Source: Bryobacteraceae bacterium
Lineage (GTDB): Bacteria; Acidobacteriota; Terriglobia; Bryobacterales; Bryobacteraceae
Length of the DNA stretch: 45,838 bases
Direction of reading: 5' to 3'
Assembly (NCBI GenBank): GCA_025056455.1
Contig: JANWVY010000015.1
Coordinates: 1-45,838 of the forward strand
Shown: positions 14,516-25,551 of the stretch, piece after piece
Numbering within the stretch: position 1 is the first letter of the stretch
Layout: each line of letters opens with the position of its first letter
Notes under the pieces: model-generated
What the model was told of the DNA's origin: nothing
Database searches by the model: none
Seen by the model: the letters and a program-made list of their open reading frames with translations, nothing else
Made by a program: the position numbers and the translations under genes

Positions 14516-15450
14516 CGGCGAATCCCCGTGGCGAAAGGATCCCGCGGGTCCACCAGCAGCGTGGATTCCGCAGTGACAAAAGCGGCGCCGCGAATAGTCG
14601 GACGGACACAGCTGCCTTCCCAGCGATACCAGCCCTCAAACAGGCTTCCGGTGATGCTTTCCTGGCGCCAGATGGCATTTTCGGGGAGTTTGCCATCGGC
14701 GGCCAGGCAGGCCAGCTTGGCGCTGGTGCCTGTGCCGCAGGGAGAGCGATCATAGGCTTTGCCTGGACAGAGTACGAAATTCCGGCTGTCGGCACGGGGA
14801 TCCGAGGGAGGCCCGAACAACTCGATGTGATCGATTTCCGCACCGCCAGCACCGGTGATTCCGGCCTGGCGTAAGGCCTGGCGGATGCGCCAGCAGTAAT
14901 CCGTTAGGGTTTCGACGTGGCTTGGAGAGATCGTGTGTTCGTAGTTGTCGACCAGGAAAAACCAATTTCCGCCCCAGGCGATTTGTCCGCGGACCAGGCC
15001 GAGCGACTCAACATTCACGGTAACGTCCCGGGCGTACCGGTAGCTGGGCACGTTTTCAATGCAAACCTCGCCAGTGGCCTCGAGCGTCGCGCAAACCACG
15101 CCCACGGGCGTTTCGAATTGATGGGCTCCAGTTGTGAGTCGTCCCAGGTAGGCCAGGGTCACCACAACGCCAATTAAGCCATGTCCGCACATGCCGAGAT
15201 AGCCGACGTTATTGAAAAAGATCACCGCGGCCGTGTTGGTGGGATCGAAGGGTTCACCAAGCCAGGCCCCCACGAGCACGTCCGAGCCACGGGGTTCGTT
15301 GACCACTGTGGAGCGGAATTCGTCATGCTCGGCGCGAAAGCGACGCAGTCTTTCCTCCACTGGGCCTGAGCCAAGGTCCGGGCCCCCAGCTAGGACCACA
15401 CGGGTCGGCTCACCGGCAGTGTGCGAATCGATTACCTGAATCCGTCGCAC
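14512..15450 (-). CDS. 4-hydroxyproline 2-epimerase (proline racemase family)
   Basis: 312 residues. It is a cofactor-independent epimerase that inverts C2 of trans-4-hydroxy-L-proline to cis-4-hydroxy-D-proline using two cysteines. Both are present: C88 in GYLGMCGHGLIG and C238 in DRSPCGTGTSAK. The Cys/Cys pair separates true epimerases/racemases from the Thr/Cys dehydratases of the same family. The N-terminal IDSHTAGEPTRVV is typical. The start is GTG at 15450 with GAGGGG close upstream, 7 bases after the deaminase stop. Neighbouring genes support hydroxyproline as substrate, though a proline racemase is the alternative. Confidence 0.92.
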   Translation of the reverse strand: MRRIQVIDSHTAGEPTRVVLAGGPDLGSGPVEERLRRFRAEHDEFRSTVVNEPRGSDVLVGAWLGEPFDPTNTAAVIFFNNVGYLGMCGHGLIGVVVTLAYLGRLTTGAHQFETPVGVVCATLEATGEVCIENVPSYRYARDVTVNVESLGLVRGQIAWGGNWFFLVDNYEHTISPSHVETLTDYCWRIRQALRQAGITGAGGAEIDHIELFGPPSDPRADSRNFVLCPGKAYDRSPCGTGTSAKLACLAADGKLPENAIWRQESITGSLFEGWYRWEGSCVRPTIRGAAFVTAESTLLVDPRDPFATGIRR

Positions 15451-15457
15451 GGGCCCC

Positions 15458-16372
15458 TCACTGCTGGCTGTACACCTTCAGATCGGGCCGTGTCGCGAGG
15501 GCCCGGCGAATCACTTGAAGGACTTGGTCGCGCTCGGCTCCTTCCAGCCGCAGCCGGGGGGCGCGTGTCGTTTCTGACCCGAGTCCTGTTTCCGCCATGC
15601 ATAGCTTGATATACTGCACAAGCTTGGGCTTGGTGTCGAGGTGAAGCAGCGGCGTGTACCAGCGGTATAGCTGGCGCGCTTCGGTCCAGCGACCGGCTTG
15701 AATCAACTCCCAGAGCACACGGTTTTCTTCTGGGAATGCGTTGGCGAGCCCAGAAACCCAACCCGTAGCGCCCAGCATAACGCTTTCCAGCACCAGATCG
15801 TCCACTCCGCAAAACAGCAAAAAGCGGCCCTCCAGTTCGTTGATCAGGTCTGTGATGCGGCGGGGATCGCCCGAAGACTCCTTAATGGCCACGATGTTCG
15901 GTTCCTCGGCTAATTCGCGAAACATGTCGGGCGTGACGTCCACCTGATAGGAGGGCGGATTGTTGTAGATCATGACGGGGAGTGAGCAAGCCCGCGCCAC
16001 GCTGCGAAAGTGAGCGATCGCTTCGCGGCGGTCAGCTGGATACACCATGGCCGGAAGCACCATCAAACCGTCGATTCCAATTCTTTCACAGTCACGCGCA
16101 TAGCGGCACGCCGCGGCGGTGGTGAATTCCGCTACGCCGCTGAGAACAGGAATTCGTCCCCGGACGGCCGCCTTGAGTTCTCGCAGCAGCAGCAGCTTTT
16201 CCTCGTAGTCATGTGCCGTATTTTCCCCGACGCTACCAAGCAGGATGACGCCGTGAATACCGGAGCCGATGAGGCGCTCAAGGTGTCTTGCCGTAGAGTC
16301 CAAGTCCAAGGACTCATCAGGATGAAATTGTGTGGTCAAAGCTGGAAAGACTCCACTCCAGGTCACCGTCAT
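15458..16372 (-). CDS. Dihydrodipicolinate synthase family protein, probable Pyr4H2C deaminase
   Basis: 304-residue DapA-superfamily aldolase/lyase. The Schiff-base Lys is K164 in VAIKESSGDP and the catalytic Tyr is Y136 in VMIYNNPP. The substrate loop is GSVGENTAHD near residues 46-55. In hydroxyproline catabolism this family deaminates 1-pyrroline-4-hydroxy-2-carboxylate to 2-oxoglutarate semialdehyde. ATG 16372 has a strong GGAGG 5 bases upstream, and this is the first gene of the five-gene unit. The next enzyme of the route, 2-oxoglutarate semialdehyde dehydrogenase, is not in the window. The exact reaction is inferred from context; other DapA-like lyases look the same by eye. Confidence 0.85.
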   Translation of the reverse strand: MTVTWSGVFPALTTQFHPDESLDLDSTARHLERLIGSGIHGVILLGSVGENTAHDYEEKLLLLRELKAAVRGRIPVLSGVAEFTTAAACRYARDCERIGIDGLMVLPAMVYPADRREAIAHFRSVARACSLPVMIYNNPPSYQVDVTPDMFRELAEEPNIVAIKESSGDPRRITDLINELEGRFLLFCGVDDLVLESVMLGATGWVSGLANAFPEENRVLWELIQAGRWTEARQLYRWYTPLLHLDTKPKLVQYIKLCMAETGLGSETTRAPRLRLEGAERDQVLQVIRRALATRPDLKVYSQQ

Positions 16373-16454
16373 CTGGCCTCCACCGCGGTAGAACTTCCGA
16401 GAGACCTATGATCGCACGCCGGGCGGAGGCTAAAGGCGGCCAGCGCCTGGGTGA

Positions 16455-16889
16455 CTAGCGGAGGTAAAGCATGTCGATTTCCACCAGCAGCTCGGAAGCC
16501 GAGAAGGCAAATTTGGCTTCCTCAAATCTCGGGGCTCGGAATCGAGGCTTTGGGTTCCGTGACGCCCCCCAGCCCTCCTTGGGCAGCCCAATCCGAGTTG
16601 TGTCCATCTTGGCGTTGCTATTTTCATCGTGGAGAACAGAAATAGCGTAGGAACCAAACGGGATTCCGTGAAAAGTTGCCCGCGCTCGGTCTCCCTCCAT
16701 CTCGGCTCGCTGCATGGCAACCGCCTGGTAGGGATCCCCGGGGAACCCTTTTGGCTGTTCGAACAGCAGTAAGATGACTTGCCCGGAATTGTTCCGCAGA
16801 CCCTTGATGTGAACTTGAATCGTACCCTTGCCTGCTGTCTCGGCACTGGACAGCAGAAGCAAGCCGAAGAAGAGCGAGAGCCGTTTCAC
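16455..16889 (-). CDS. DUF2141 domain protein, secreted
   Basis: 144 residues with an N-terminal signal peptide (MKRLSLFFGLLLLSSAETAGKG). The rest is a DUF2141 (PF09912) beta-sandwich domain with its usual pattern: IQVHIKGLRNNSGQVILLLF, GDRARATFHGIPFGSYAISV, LHDENSNAKMDTTRIGLPKEG and a closing AKFAFSASELLVEIDM. The domain resembles a transthyretin-like fold and is found in periplasmic or surface proteins of unknown role. The 'HDEN.N.KMDT' block suggests metal (Ca) binding, which is inference. It lies between the hydroxyproline unit and the thiolase, with 53 bases to the thiolase stop. Confidence 0.85.
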   Translation of the reverse strand: MKRLSLFFGLLLLSSAETAGKGTIQVHIKGLRNNSGQVILLLFEQPKGFPGDPYQAVAMQRAEMEGDRARATFHGIPFGSYAISVLHDENSNAKMDTTRIGLPKEGWGASRNPKPRFRAPRFEEAKFAFSASELLVEIDMLYLR

Positions 16890-16942
16890 AATACGAGGAT
16901 GTTTCGTCCTGCTTGAAGATTCAGAAAATTAACGGTAAGGAC

Positions 16943-18130
16943 TTAAACCGTGGATTCGAACAGGGCGGCCGCTCCTTGTCCTCCTCCCACGCACATCGTG
17001 ACTACACCCAAGCGGCCTTTGCGCCGCGCGAGTTCGTTGGCGAGGGTTCCCACCAGCCGGGAGCCCGTCATGCCGAAGGGGTGGCCGATGGAGATCGAGC
17101 CGCCGTTGACATTCAGCTTCTCGGGATCGATACCCAGTTTGTCCCGGCAATAGATCACTTGAACGGCAAAAGCCTCGTTGAGCTCCCACAGATCGATATC
17201 GTCTACTTTCAGACCATGGCGCTGAAGCAATTTGGGGACAGCGTAGACGGGACCGATACCCATTTCCTCGGGTGGTAAGCCAGCCACGGAAAAACCACGA
17301 TAAAGCAGTCGATAGGGGATACCGAGTGTGTCGGCGCGCTTGCGCTCCATCACAATGTTGACCGAGGCGCCGTCTGATAGCTGCGAAGAATTGCCGGCGG
17401 TCACCGTGCCCTCACCGCTGTCGGGATCAAAATGAGGCTTCAGCTGGAGTAAACCTTCTAGCGTTGTGTCCGGGCGGTTACACTCGTCGCGGTCGACCCA
17501 GGACTCTTCTTCGCCGAAGACTTCGCCTGTTTTTTTGTCCACCAAAGCGCGGCGGACGCGGATGGGTGCAATCTCTTCTTGGAAGAATCCCTGGGCTTGC
17601 GCGCGCGCCGTTCGCTGCTGGCTTAACAAAGCGTACTCATCCTGGGCCAGGCGGCTAATTTTGTAGCGCTTGGCAACGACCTCAGCGGTAGCGCCCATCA
17701 CCATATAGATTCCCGGATAATGCTCTTTCACCCACGGATGGGGATGAGAGTCCCGCGGAGTGAAGGTGATGCTTTCAACGCCTCCACCGATGGCGACGCT
17801 GGCGCCTTCCTGTATCACTTCATGGGCGGCCATAACCGTAGCTTGTAAGCCGGAAGAGCAGAAGCGATTGACGGTTGTGGCAGCCACCGTGACTGGGAGA
17901 CCAGCCAGTAGCGAAGCCACACGCGCAATGTTCATGCCCTGCGGACCATGGGGCATCCCACAGCCGAGAATGACGTCCTCGACCTCGGCCGCGTCGATTT
18001 GAGGAACACGCTGAAGGGCTTCGCGAATGCAATGAGCCGCAAGGTCTGCCGGATGCGTGCGGTTGAATGAGCCGCGGAACGATTTGGCGAGCGGAGTGCG
18101 CACGCTGGCGACGATGACCGCCTCACGCAT
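16943..18130 (-). CDS. Acetyl-CoA acyltransferase (thiolase), FadA-like
   Basis: 395-residue degradative thiolase that cleaves 3-ketoacyl-CoA to acetyl-CoA and a shortened acyl-CoA, the last step of beta-oxidation. The active-site Cys91 lies in [12 protein letters not shown]. The His block is [17 protein letters not shown], and the C-terminal Cys block is [11 protein letters not shown]. The start (ATG 18130) overlaps the DUF1501 stop by 8 bases. The functional partner FadJ-like protein is encoded 4 kb upstream in the same run, separated by the DUF1501/PSCyt pair. It could also serve in a biosynthetic direction, but proximity to the FadJ-like gene favours oxidation. Confidence 0.92.
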   Translation of the reverse strand: MREAVIVASVRTPLAKSFRGSFNRTHPADLAAHCIREALQRVPQIDAAEVEDVILGCGMPHGPQGMNIARVASLLAGLPVTVAATTVNRFCSSGLQATVMAAHEVIQEGASVAIGGGVESITFTPRDSHPHPWVKEHYPGIYMVMGATAEVVAKRYKISRLAQDEYALLSQQRTARAQAQGFFQEEIAPIRVRRALVDKKTGEVFGEEESWVDRDECNRPDTTLEGLLQLKPHFDPDSGEGTVTAGNSSQLSDGASVNIVMERKRADTLGIPYRLLYRGFSVAGLPPEEMGIGPVYAVPKLLQRHGLKVDDIDLWELNEAFAVQVIYCRDKLGIDPEKLNVNGGSISIGHPFGMTGSRLVGTLANELARRKGRLGVVTMCVGGGQGAAALFESTV

Positions 18131-19586
18131 GGGGTTTGGCCTCTGCCACCTGCCGGTGCGGAAGTAAGAAGTGGGTGAATTCGTTCTCCCCGTGGACGTC
18201 GGTCAAACGCATGTCGCGTCCTTGGAAATAGTAGGTCAGCCGTTGGTGGTCAAGGCCGAGAAGCCGCAGAATAGTGGCATTGACGTCAAAGTTGGTCACT
18301 GGCTTTTCAACGGGTCGGAGGCCGAATTCATCGGTTGATCCATACACCCGGCCACCTTCAATTCCCGCGCCCGCCATCCACATAGAGAACGCATAGGGGT
18401 GATGGTCGCGCCCGTTGGGGCCTTCGGCCAGCGGCGTACGGCCGAACTCGCTGGCCCACACCACAAGGGTTTCATCCAGAAGGCCACGGTTTTTGAGATC
18501 CGTGAGCAGGCCGTGAATGGGCTTATCGGACTTGGCCGCCATCTTGGTATGCGAGCCTAACAGATCATTGTGCGCTCCATCCCAATCATCTCCAAGATGC
18601 GTGCCCGAGTACAGTTGAACGAAGCGCACGCCACGCTCCACAAGACGCCGCGCCAACAGGCATTTGCGGCCAAAATCATCGGTGTGCGGCTCACCAATAC
18701 CGTAAAGCTTGCGAGTGGCTTCCGTCTCCTTGGACAAATCGACTGCCTCGGGAGCCTCGGATTGCATGCGAAAGGCAAGCTCGTAGGACTCTAGACGCGC
18801 TTCGAGCTCGTCGTCCCAGGGGCGGGCCTCGAGATGTTTCCGATTGAGTTGGTGAATGAAATCAAGCGTTGCGCGCTGCGTCGCCGAGCTGACCCCCGGC
18901 GGATTTGACAGATTCAAAACCGGAGCCTCGCCAGCGCGGAACACCGTACCTTGATAAATCGCCGGCAAATAGCCAGCACCATAGCCTTGCGGGCCGCACT
19001 TCATCGCTCCGTCCGACATCACCACGAAAGCCGGCAGGTTTTGATTTTCGGAGCCCAATCCGTAAACTACCCAAGCGCCGAGGCTGGGCCGTCCTGGCAA
19101 TTGAGACCCGCAGCTCCACAGGTACATTGCGGGAGCGTGGTCGAAGGCGTCGCCATGACACGAGCGAATGAGCACGAAATCGTCAGCGTGCTGGGCAAGA
19201 TGAGGAAATAGTTCCGAAATTTCAATTCCCCCGCGGCCGTAGCGAGAAAACTTCCAGGGGCTCCCGCGGATGATGGCTTTGGTAAAGTCGATGCGGCTGG
19301 TTTTGAGGCCCTTGGCGTAGGAGGGAGGTAGGGTTTGGCCGTGAAGGCGCGCCAGTTCTGGCTTGGGGTCGAAGGTGTCGACGTGGCTCACACCCCCATG
19401 CATGAAGAGATAGATCACCGCCTTGGCGGCGGGACGGGAATGAGGTGGGCGAGGCGCCAAGGGCTTGGCCGCCTCAAGCAGCGACGTGGCGGCAAGCGCT
19501 CCGAATCCCATGCCTGTGCGGAGCAAAAACTCGCGACGCGAATCAAACCGCCGGGGTAATCTTTTAGTCGACATAGAGAAACTCAT
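18123..19586 (-). CDS. DUF1501 family protein, Tat-exported (copy 2)
   Basis: 487 residues. It has a twin-arginine signal (FDSRREFLLRTGMGFGALAATS, around residues 14-35) and the full DUF1501 pattern: VIYLFMHGGVSHVDTFDPKP, GGIEISELFPHLAQHADDF, RRLVERGVRFVQLYSG and WASEFGRTPLAEGPNGRDHH. The ORF begins with ATG at 19586, inside the end of the PSCyt gene; a second ATG at 19574 is equally possible, and neither has a clear ribosome site. The stop overlaps the thiolase start. It is clearly a paralogue of the gene at 4496-5926, from the shared blocks. Its place inside a beta-oxidation gene run is unusual. Confidence 0.9.
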   Translation of the reverse strand: MSFSMSTKRLPRRFDSRREFLLRTGMGFGALAATSLLEAAKPLAPRPPHSRPAAKAVIYLFMHGGVSHVDTFDPKPELARLHGQTLPPSYAKGLKTSRIDFTKAIIRGSPWKFSRYGRGGIEISELFPHLAQHADDFVLIRSCHGDAFDHAPAMYLWSCGSQLPGRPSLGAWVVYGLGSENQNLPAFVVMSDGAMKCGPQGYGAGYLPAIYQGTVFRAGEAPVLNLSNPPGVSSATQRATLDFIHQLNRKHLEARPWDDELEARLESYELAFRMQSEAPEAVDLSKETEATRKLYGIGEPHTDDFGRKCLLARRLVERGVRFVQLYSGTHLGDDWDGAHNDLLGSHTKMAAKSDKPIHGLLTDLKNRGLLDETLVVWASEFGRTPLAEGPNGRDHHPYAFSMWMAGAGIEGGRVYGSTDEFGLRPVEKPVTNFDVNATILRLLGLDHQRLTYYFQGRDMRLTDVHGENEFTHFLLPHRQVAEAKPHA

Positions 19587-22011
19587 TGGAATTTAAAAGT
19601 CCACGAACGAGCTCCACCAGCGCGGCTTCATCATTGCCCGTGGTTTCGAGCTGCCGCACCAAAAACTGCCGGGCATTTGCAAGTTCGTCGGCTTGCGGTT
19701 CACGCAACAAGATCGAACGCCAAGCTCTCCGGATCGCCTCGGTCTGCTCCAGCGACACAAGCTGGCGAGCGAAGCGCGCTCCCTGTTCCATGACGAAGGC
19801 TCCGTTCAGCATCGTGAGCGCTTGCGGAGCGGTCGTGCTCGAATCGCGCCGGGGACAGCTCAACATGCTTTCTGGAGCGTCATACACCTCTAGCATGGGA
19901 AGCCGGAAGGTGCGCTTTTGCATCAAGTAAATGCTGCGGCGGCGGTATTCGCTGGGGTCAAAATGCACGATCCAGGAATCTTCCATCCGGCCAATCATGC
20001 CGAAGGTTTCTTCCTTCGACAGCGGTGTAACGACAGGGCGGCCGCCCGCTTTTCGATTCAAATTCCCGGTGGCAAACAGCACTGAGTCACGCAATTCCTC
20101 GGCGCTTAATCGCCGCCGCGAAAACCGGCTAAGCCACTGGTTCTGTGGATCCTTCTGGCGGTGTTCGGCCGTGATTTGCGAGCTTTGTTTCCAGGTGGCC
20201 GAAGTCAAAATCAGGCGGTGCATTTCCTTGACGGACCATTTGCGCGCCACGAATTCCGACGCTAGCCAGTCGAGCAGCTCGGGATGGGTTGGAAGGGCGC
20301 CCTTGGATCCGAAATCGCTGGTAGTCGATACGATGCCGCGACCGAAGTGATAATGCCAGATGCGATTGACCATTACTCGTGCGGTGAGCGGGTGATCGGG
20401 TTGCGTGATCCACTCGGCTAATGATTTTCGTCGGTAGGTGGTAGGTCCGAGAGGGATGGGGCCAGTGGCCTCGCGGTGATCGACGCCCGGGCCCACCTCG
20501 CCCCCGCCGAGCACTGTCAAAAAGCCAGGCTCCACGCGCACGCCGAGCAGCTCACCCCGCACTGGCATAAACGTGGGGGGAGCGTGATTACCTACATCGT
20601 TCACGCCGCAAGCAAACGGCTTTGGGCGGTAGCTAGCGAACAGACTCACCAGCCGCACTTCAATGGCCCGGAGACGTTCAGACTCTTCGGGTGTTAGACA
20701 AGCTCGAATTTCTGCGTCACTCACCGCCACTTTGGCCGCATTCTCGGTGGCGAGCGCCTTTTGGGCGGGAGTTCGCTTCTCGTCCTCGGTCTGGAGAGCT
20801 TGCTGCACCTCCGGCCGCAGAAGGCTCATTTTCTGAGCATAGATTTTCGAACGGCAACGGTGCTGGATGGCGCCAATTTCCTCGCCAATATTTTGAAGCT
20901 TAATTTCGCGACTGTTCGCTGCGACGTCATAACCCAGCGACCCGAGGCGGTTCAGCGCGATCCGGGTTTTCACAGCTGGCGCGAAGATGGCTTGCAACCG
21001 GTAGTAATCGCGTTGCGGGATGGGATCATACTTATGGTCATGACATCGGGCGCATCCAAGCGTTAATCCCATAAACACGCTACCCGTTGTATCGGTGTAA
21101 TCGGTGAGAGTTTCCACCCGATTGATGTCGGCCTGGTCGGGATAGTAGTCACGGTTGGGTCCGACGCAGAAAAATCCAGTGCCCATGACCGATTCCGGAT
21201 CTTCGGGCCAAAATTCATCTCCGGCCAGCTGTTCGCGAATGAAGCGGTCGTAGGGCTTGTCTGCATTGAACGAAGCAATCACGTAGTCGCGATAGCGCCA
21301 GGCGTCAGCAATGTAGGGATCGAGTTCAAAGCCAGCTGTGTCTGCGTAACGGACAAGGTCTAGCCAGTGACGCCCCCACTTCTCTCCGTAGTGCGGAGAG
21401 CTTAGCAGTTTGTCCACGAGCCGCTCCCACGCATCGGGACGTTGGTCGCGCAGATATTCATCAATTTGTTCACGGGTTGGGGGAAGCCCAAGTAAATCGA
21501 AATAGAGACGGCGCACCAGGGTGGCACCGTCAGCGGGAGAGGAAGGCTTGAGGCCCTTCTCAGTTAATTTCGCCAGAACGAACGCGTCGATTGCGTTGCG
21601 AACCCAGGGGTTTGCAGATTGGGGCACGGCGGGCCGCACGACTTTGCGGAAGCTCCACCAAACTGGTTGACCCGGGGCAGAGTTCTGACGTGGCCACAAG
21701 GCGCCGCTTTCAACCCAGCGCCGCAAGGTCTCAATCTCGTCAGAAGGAAGCTTTTTCCCGGGCGGCATAGCGAGCTTGGATTCTTGTCGAACCGCCTGAA
21801 GCAAAAGGCTGTGGACGTCGCCCGGACGGACCGCCGCACCCCGCGTCCCGCCCTTGAGTGCGCCCTCCCGTGAAGAGAGATCAAGACCGGATAACGCCAG
21901 CTGGCGCGAATGACAGGAAAGACAATTCCGTTCCAAAATGCGAAGAGCTTCTTCGGCAAGCTCCGCCGCCAGGAGCTGGGCTCCGCTAAACAACAACGCC
22001 AAGCGCCACAT
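19564..22011 (-). CDS. PSCyt1-DUF1549-DUF1553 cytochrome c-like surface protein (copy 2)
   Basis: 815 residues with a short signal peptide (MWRLALLFSGAQLLAAE). The domain order is a planctomycete-type cytochrome c with heme motif CLSCH (residues 30-34), and a DUF1549/PSCyt2 core (GLPPTREQIDEYL, then GCARCHDHKYDP). A helical linker follows, and DUF1553/PSD1 closes the protein (SLAEWITQPDHPLTARV, STTAPQALTMLNGAF). The MPPGKKLPSDE block after the heme motif supplies a typical distal Met. It starts 22 bases after the FadJ-like stop, and its stop overlaps the DUF1501 start. It is shorter than copy 1 because it lacks the middle beta-sandwich insert. It is probably a periplasmic or surface redox protein; substrate unknown. 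Confidence 0.9.
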   Translation of the reverse strand: MWRLALLFSGAQLLAAELAEEALRILERNCLSCHSRQLALSGLDLSSREGALKGGTRGAAVRPGDVHSLLLQAVRQESKLAMPPGKKLPSDEIETLRRWVESGALWPRQNSAPGQPVWWSFRKVVRPAVPQSANPWVRNAIDAFVLAKLTEKGLKPSSPADGATLVRRLYFDLLGLPPTREQIDEYLRDQRPDAWERLVDKLLSSPHYGEKWGRHWLDLVRYADTAGFELDPYIADAWRYRDYVIASFNADKPYDRFIREQLAGDEFWPEDPESVMGTGFFCVGPNRDYYPDQADINRVETLTDYTDTTGSVFMGLTLGCARCHDHKYDPIPQRDYYRLQAIFAPAVKTRIALNRLGSLGYDVAANSREIKLQNIGEEIGAIQHRCRSKIYAQKMSLLRPEVQQALQTEDEKRTPAQKALATENAAKVAVSDAEIRACLTPEESERLRAIEVRLVSLFASYRPKPFACGVNDVGNHAPPTFMPVRGELLGVRVEPGFLTVLGGGEVGPGVDHREATGPIPLGPTTYRRKSLAEWITQPDHPLTARVMVNRIWHYHFGRGIVSTTSDFGSKGALPTHPELLDWLASEFVARKWSVKEMHRLILTSATWKQSSQITAEHRQKDPQNQWLSRFSRRRLSAEELRDSVLFATGNLNRKAGGRPVVTPLSKEETFGMIGRMEDSWIVHFDPSEYRRRSIYLMQKRTFRLPMLEVYDAPESMLSCPRRDSSTTAPQALTMLNGAFVMEQGARFARQLVSLEQTEAIRRAWRSILLREPQADELANARQFLVRQLETTGNDEAALVELVRGLLNSNEFLYVD

Positions 22012-22033
22012 GGGTTAGCCCCATCATAACCGT

Positions 22034-24151
<2,118 letters not shown>

Positions 24152-24239
24152 CGTGCTTTGTTCCTGGGATTATGCACTGACTCTGTACAGTTTGTTTAGG
24201 GAAACCTTGACAAAACCTAGCACAGTTGCCAAGCCAGGG

Positions 24240-25331
24240 CTAGGCAAGAACCTCGTGGCAGCCAGCCGACGGAAGGCAAAGGTAAATTTCTGGTTGGATC
24301 GCTGTTCTCTGGCGGTACTGCTGCGCGATTCTTTCCCTGATTGCGGCTGCTTGATGTGCTTCCACAAGATTGACCGTACAGCCGCCAAATCCTCCTCCTG
24401 TCATCCGGGCGCCATAGACGCCTTGGCATTCCAGCGCGAGCTCCACCATGAGATCAAGTTCCGGGCAACTGACTTCAAAATCGTCGCGCAGGCTGGCATG
24501 AGACTCCACCATCAATCGGCCGAATTCCTGCGCATCGCCGGCCGCCAAGCTCTTTTCTGCTGCGAGCACACGCGCATTTTCGGTGACCACATGACGGCAA
24601 CGGCGGCGGATGCGGTCTTCAAGCCCGCCGCTGTAGCGTTCAAAGTTTTTCAGGTCAATATCGCGCAGGGCTGGGACGCCAAAATAGCTCGCCGCGGCCT
24701 CACAGTCTTCCCGCCGGCGGTTGTACTCGCTACCAGTCAATTCGTGGCGAACCATCGTGTTGCAGATCATCAAACAGAGCTGTGGGGGCAAGGCCACGGC
24801 CCGAGATTCCAGACTCCGGCAGTCAATCACTAACGCCTTGCCTTCCTGCGCGAAACAGGCAATGTACTGGTCCATAATGCCGCAGCGAAGTCCGACAAAC
24901 TCGCTTTCGGCGCGCTGGCACAAAAGCGCTAACTCCTGGCGAGGGATTCGGTGTCCAGCCAGCGAACTCAGGGCCAAGGCCGTCGATACTTCCAAAGCGG
25001 CCGAAGAGCTCAATCCCGCCCCTAAGGGCACATCGCCGTCAATTTCGAGATTCGCGCCTTGAAGCCGGTAGCCCGCCAGCTCGAGCTGAAGCGCTACGCC
25101 CCGGACGTAATCGGCCCAATCGCCTTGCCGCACGATGTGATCCAGGTCGAACTCCACGGTGCCGGGGTACTGCAAGGAACGCACGAGAACTTTTCGATCC
25201 GGGCGCTGGGCCGCACACACTGTTGTGGCACGATCTAGGGCGGCGGGGAACACAAATCCCCCGTTATAGTCCGTGTGTTCGCCAATGAGATTGACGCGGC
25301 CCGGGGCTCGAAACTTCCGAACTGCGCTCAC
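24240..25331 (-). CDS. galK: Galactokinase
   Basis: 363 residues from GTG 25331. This GTG overlaps the stop of the preceding small gene (GTGA) and has GGAGAAGG 5 bases upstream, so it is preferred to the longer frame starting at 25397. It phosphorylates galactose at C1, the entry to the Leloir pathway. GHMP-kinase motifs are present: RAPGRVNLIGEHTDYNGG (residues 8-25, sugar-binding signature), PLGAGLSSSAALE (ATP loop), and GARMTGGGFGGCTVNL near the C-terminus. The protein is slightly shorter at its N-terminus than typical galactokinases (380-390). Neighbours are an SSS sugar symporter and a small membrane protein. Confidence 0.93.
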   Translation of the reverse strand: MSAVRKFRAPGRVNLIGEHTDYNGGFVFPAALDRATTVCAAQRPDRKVLVRSLQYPGTVEFDLDHIVRQGDWADYVRGVALQLELAGYRLQGANLEIDGDVPLGAGLSSSAALEVSTALALSSLAGHRIPRQELALLCQRAESEFVGLRCGIMDQYIACFAQEGKALVIDCRSLESRAVALPPQLCLMICNTMVRHELTGSEYNRRREDCEAAASYFGVPALRDIDLKNFERYSGGLEDRIRRRCRHVVTENARVLAAEKSLAAGDAQEFGRLMVESHASLRDDFEVSCPELDLMVELALECQGVYGARMTGGGFGGCTVNLVEAHQAAAIRERIAQQYRQRTAIQPEIYLCLPSAGCHEVLA

Positions 25332-25525
25332 CGGGCCTTCTCCCGCCGTGCTGAATAGAGAAAGAACAGACCGATGACCAGCAACACGCAGCCCCAAATC
25401 AGATTGATGTTGACTCCCAAGGAGCGCCGATACAGCGAAGCATCGCTTAGCAGACCAAAAGCCGCCAGCAGGATCCCATAAACAACAAAAATCAAACCGA
25501 TTGGCAAACGTAGATCAAGGCCCAT
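25328..25525 (-). CDS. Small two-helix membrane protein beside the SSS symporter
   Basis: 65 residues: two transmembrane segments (LPIGLIFVVYGILLAAFGLL and INLIWGCVLLVIGLFFLYS) joined by a polar loop (SDASLYRRSLGVN) and a basic tail. ATG 25525 has AGAGGAG six bases upstream, much better than the longer frame. The stop overlaps the galK start by two bases. Its position between a sodium:sugar symporter and galactokinase suggests an accessory subunit or stabiliser of the transporter. I know of no characterised homologue, so this is contextual. Confidence 0.7.
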   Translation of the reverse strand: MGLDLRLPIGLIFVVYGILLAAFGLLSDASLYRRSLGVNINLIWGCVLLVIGLFFLYSARREKAR

Positions 25526-25551
25526 GGAAGACTCCTCTTGGAGGCTGAGCA

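Noticed and set aside
25332-25397. Longer galK start at 25397
   Set aside because: It would overlap the 65-residue membrane protein gene by 70 bases; GTG 25331 has a strong ribosome site and coupling overlap.
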